A stretch of 14,344 nt of DNA, taken from Chloroflexota bacterium (GTDB lineage: Bacteria; Chloroflexota; Anaerolineae; UBA1429). Of this stretch, positions 13,468-14,344 are shown piece by piece; within the stretch, counting starts at the first letter, position 1; the number at the start of each line of letters is the position of its first letter. Both the position numbers and the translations under genes were made by a program. A model generated the notes under the pieces. The model ran no database searches and was not told where the DNA came from. It was given only the letters and a program-made list of their open reading frames with translations. The stretch is taken from contig JACIWY010000038.1 in the NCBI GenBank assembly GCA_014360745.1, positions 1 through 14,344 on the forward strand, written 5' to 3'.

Positions 13468-13682
13468 GCAAACTATCACCTGCAACGCTGAAACGCTACC
13501 GACTGACACCAGAGCAGCAAGCGCGCGTGGCCGCCTGGCTAGCCGCGCAGGGACTCGATACGCTCAACGTCTGCGCCGGCCTTGACCTCGGTCCAGCTCT
13601 CAGTCTCAACGTCGATCTCTTGGTAGTACCCATTTCGCTCGTGGACCAGCTTGCACCGTGCCGTCGTAGCCTCCTCTGCTAA
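13464..13682 (+). CDS. Small protein of unknown function, 72 residues
   Basis: Third gene of the plus-strand element unit. ATG 13464 overlaps the preceding stop (ATGA), suggesting coupling. The first 35 residues (MSKLSPATLKRYRLTPEQQA, then RVAAWLAAQGLDT) look like a genuine helical small protein. The second half is less convincing, because the opposite strand across 13539-13703 also reads like protein. The original 3' end may have been replaced by a deletion. No domain is recognised. Confidence 0.4.
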   Translation: MSKLSPATLKRYRLTPEQQARVAAWLAAQGLDTLNVCAGLDLGPALSLNVDLLVVPISLVDQLAPCRRSLLC

Positions 13683-13703
13683 TCCGTCTCCCGATCTGTC
13701 TAG
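13539..13703 (-). other. Possible coding remnant on the minus strand
   Basis: An open stretch of 54 codons with no ATG, GTG or TTG reads AEEATTARCKLVHERNGYYQ, then EIDVETESWTEVKAG, with polar, protein-like composition, ending at a TAG at 13539-13541. It overlaps the C-terminal half of the plus-strand 72-residue frame. It may be the tail of a gene whose start was deleted. No family is recognised, and chance is not excluded. Confidence 0.25.
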
Positions 13704-13816
13704 CTATATTATTCTAGCATATAACTAGCATCCCGTCAAGGGGTTTAATGTTAACAAATCCTGACATTCCGCGTAGTGCCGCGACACTCCCGCCGCGATT
13801 TCTGACATTTCGACGC

Positions 13817-13844
13817 AAAAACGCCGCTCTGCATGAGAGCGGCG
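13817..13844 (-). terminator. Intrinsic terminator just inside the element
   Basis: On the minus strand a perfect 9-bp stem (CGCCGCTCT/AGAGCGGCG, loop of 5 nt) is followed immediately by TTTTT: a textbook rho-independent terminator. It lies about 20 bp after the premature stop of the N-terminal fucosidase half, so transcription from the fucosidase promoter should end here and not run on into the element. Confidence 0.85.
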
Positions 13845-13851
13845 CGGGGTG

Positions 13852-13870
13852 GTAACCTATGTCGCTAGGT
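13852..13870. other. Attachment-site junction at the non-recombinase end
   Basis: Element sequence with the arm GTAACCTATGT (13852-13862) runs into the shared core GGT (13868-13870), after which intact fucosidase coding sequence begins. Joined with the other end (10245-10271) this gives a candidate attP of about 43 bp whose arms GTAACCTA and TAGGTTAC are perfect inverted repeats. Confidence 0.75.
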
Positions 13871-14320
13871 CTGCGAATAGTAGAAGCCGAGCTTGAGCCC
13901 CTGCCTGGCGCACTCGGCGGCCAGCTCTTGCAGAGGGTCACGGCCAAAGGGGGTGGCATCGACGATGTTGTAGGGGGTAACCTCGCTCTTGAACAGGCAG
14001 AAGCCGTCATGATGCTTGGCGGTGATGACCATGTAGCGCTGTCCGGCCTCGATGGCCAGGCGTACCCATTCGGCGGCGTCGAATTTGATCGGGTTAAAGC
14101 GCTTGGCCAGTTGCTCGTACTCGCGGACGGGGATCTGGGCGCGGTACATGATCCATTCGCCGATGCCAGGGACTTTTTGCCCTTGCCATGTTCCGGCGAG
14201 GAGGGCATAGAGGCCCCAGTGGATAAAGAGGCCGAATTTCGCGTCGCGGAACCAATTCAGGCGCGGGTCGGTGCGCGCGCCGGGGCGCTGGGAGCGTGGT
14301 TGAGGAATGGCGTCGGTCAT
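13865..14320 (-). CDS. Alpha-L-fucosidase (GH29), N-terminal half of a gene split by an element
   Basis: N-terminal part (151 residues) of the GH29 fucosidase whose remainder is at 9426-10262. It shows RLNWFRDAKFGLFIHWGLYA with the conserved His of the substrate pocket, REYEQLAKRFNPIKFDAAEW, then the VITAKHHDGFCLFKS block (two active-site His) and finally LKLGFYYSQT, where the frame meets the element's TAG. No signal peptide is seen, so the enzyme would act in the cytoplasm. ATG 14320 fits the family start; a weak GGAAAGG ribosome site lies somewhat far upstream. The fragment lacks the nucleophile Asp and should be inactive alone. The coding sequence is undamaged up to the exact junction, pointing to a recent insertion. 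A terminator follows at 13817-13844. Confidence 0.95.
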   Translation of the reverse strand: MTDAIPQPRSQRPGARTDPRLNWFRDAKFGLFIHWGLYALLAGTWQGQKVPGIGEWIMYRAQIPVREYEQLAKRFNPIKFDAAEWVRLAIEAGQRYMVITAKHHDGFCLFKSEVTPYNIVDATPFGRDPLQELAAECARQGLKLGFYYSQT

Positions 14321-14344
14321 GGTGGATAAATCATCCTTTCCGGT

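Larger units (their letters stand above)
10245..13870 (-). mobile_element. Small integrative element (about 3.6 kb) inserted in the fucosidase gene
   Basis: The two halves of one GH29 gene lie in the same orientation 3.6 kb apart. Their junctions share only GGT (10245-10247 and 13868-13870), so about 3623 bp was inserted. There is no target duplication beyond this triplet and there are no IS-type terminal repeats. That is the footprint of a serine recombinase, which exchanges strands around a short identical core, and such a recombinase is encoded at one end. Contents are recombinase, two or three small membrane proteins, a damaged Cro/C1-type repressor with palindromic operator, a damaged ribbon-helix-helix gene, tiny genes and a terminator. 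No replication, capsid or conjugation genes are seen. It could be a degraded phage or ICE remnant, or a minimal genomic island. Confidence 0.9.

Noticed and set aside
12381..13768. Exact 10-bp inverted match AATGTCAGGA (12381-12390) and TCCTGACATT (13759-13768) inside the element
   Set aside because: Several 10-bp matches are expected by chance in 3.6 kb, the copies are not at the element ends, and similarity does not extend beyond the match.
13761..13812. Two CTGACATT copies 41 bp apart near the element end, suggesting recombinase arm sites
   Set aside because: Only 8 exact bases are shared; too short to call binding sites, and serine integrases do not need arm sites.
13817..13844. Attachment-site palindrome rather than terminator
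   Set aside because: The T-run directly after the stem and the position after a stop codon fit an intrinsic terminator; the attachment arms are found separately at 13852-13862.
10271..13867. Transposon or IS interpretation of the insertion
   Set aside because: No transposase, no terminal inverted repeats of IS type and no target duplication beyond 3 bp; the serine recombinase with a symmetric attP explains the ends better.
1..14344. CRISPR arrays, tRNA, rRNA, retron or toxin-antitoxin defence systems
   Set aside because: No spaced repeats, cloverleaf, rRNA segments or reverse transcriptase seen. The RHH remnant could have been an antitoxin, but no toxin can be identified beside it.

Overview
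The window is a high-GC bacterial segment of about 14.3 kb carrying small-molecule and sugar catabolism genes, into one of which a small integrative element has inserted. The gene types (paired URO-D-like proteins, DUF6282-type metal hydrolase, CPBP protease, GH29 fucosidase) and the Thr/Pro 'TNTPKP' linker of an element protein suggest a Chloroflexota (Anaerolineae-like) genome. That assignment is an inference from style, not proven by a marker gene.

Region 1 (1-9341) is the host accessory region. It holds a 5'-truncated [4Fe-4S] ferredoxin-like gene (-), an alpha/beta hydrolase (+), a DUF6282-like metal-dependent hydrolase (-) divergent from a URO-D-like protein (+) that overlaps a CPBP membrane protease (+), an orphan DNA methyltransferase (-) whose 5' end looks frame-damaged, an enolase-superfamily sugar-acid dehydratase (+), a PdxA-family dehydrogenase (-) and a second URO-D-like protein (+). 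Genes sit on both strands in one- or two-gene units. The dehydratase, PdxA-family enzyme and fucosidase together suggest glycan-derived sugar and sugar-acid catabolism; the substrates are not determined.

Region 2 (9426-14320, minus strand) is an alpha-L-fucosidase gene (GH29) cut in two by an insertion of about 3.6 kb. The N-terminal half is at 13865-14320 and the C-terminal half at 9426-10262. The two junctions share only GGT. Joining them at that triplet restores an uninterrupted frame of 423 codons through the conserved segment FYYSQ-T-QDWHH. Joining the two element ends gives a candidate attP of about 43 bp with 8-bp inverted arms (GTAACCTA / TAGGTTAC). Both results fit conservative integration by the serine recombinase that the element encodes.

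The element carries, on the minus strand: a Cro/C1-type repressor (frameshifted), a possible small membrane protein, a 42-residue membrane protein, a membrane-anchored protein with a Thr/Pro linker, and the serine recombinase, which ends 8 nt before an ATG that could restart the C-terminal fucosidase half. On the plus strand, diverging from a palindromic operator, are remnants of a ribbon-helix-helix gene (broken by an 8-bp tandem duplication) and two tiny genes. A strong terminator faces the N-terminal fucosidase half just inside the element. Several element genes show frame damage while both fucosidase halves remain open. The simplest reading is a recent insertion of an already decaying element; a reversible gene switch operated by a recombinase in trans is possible but unproven.
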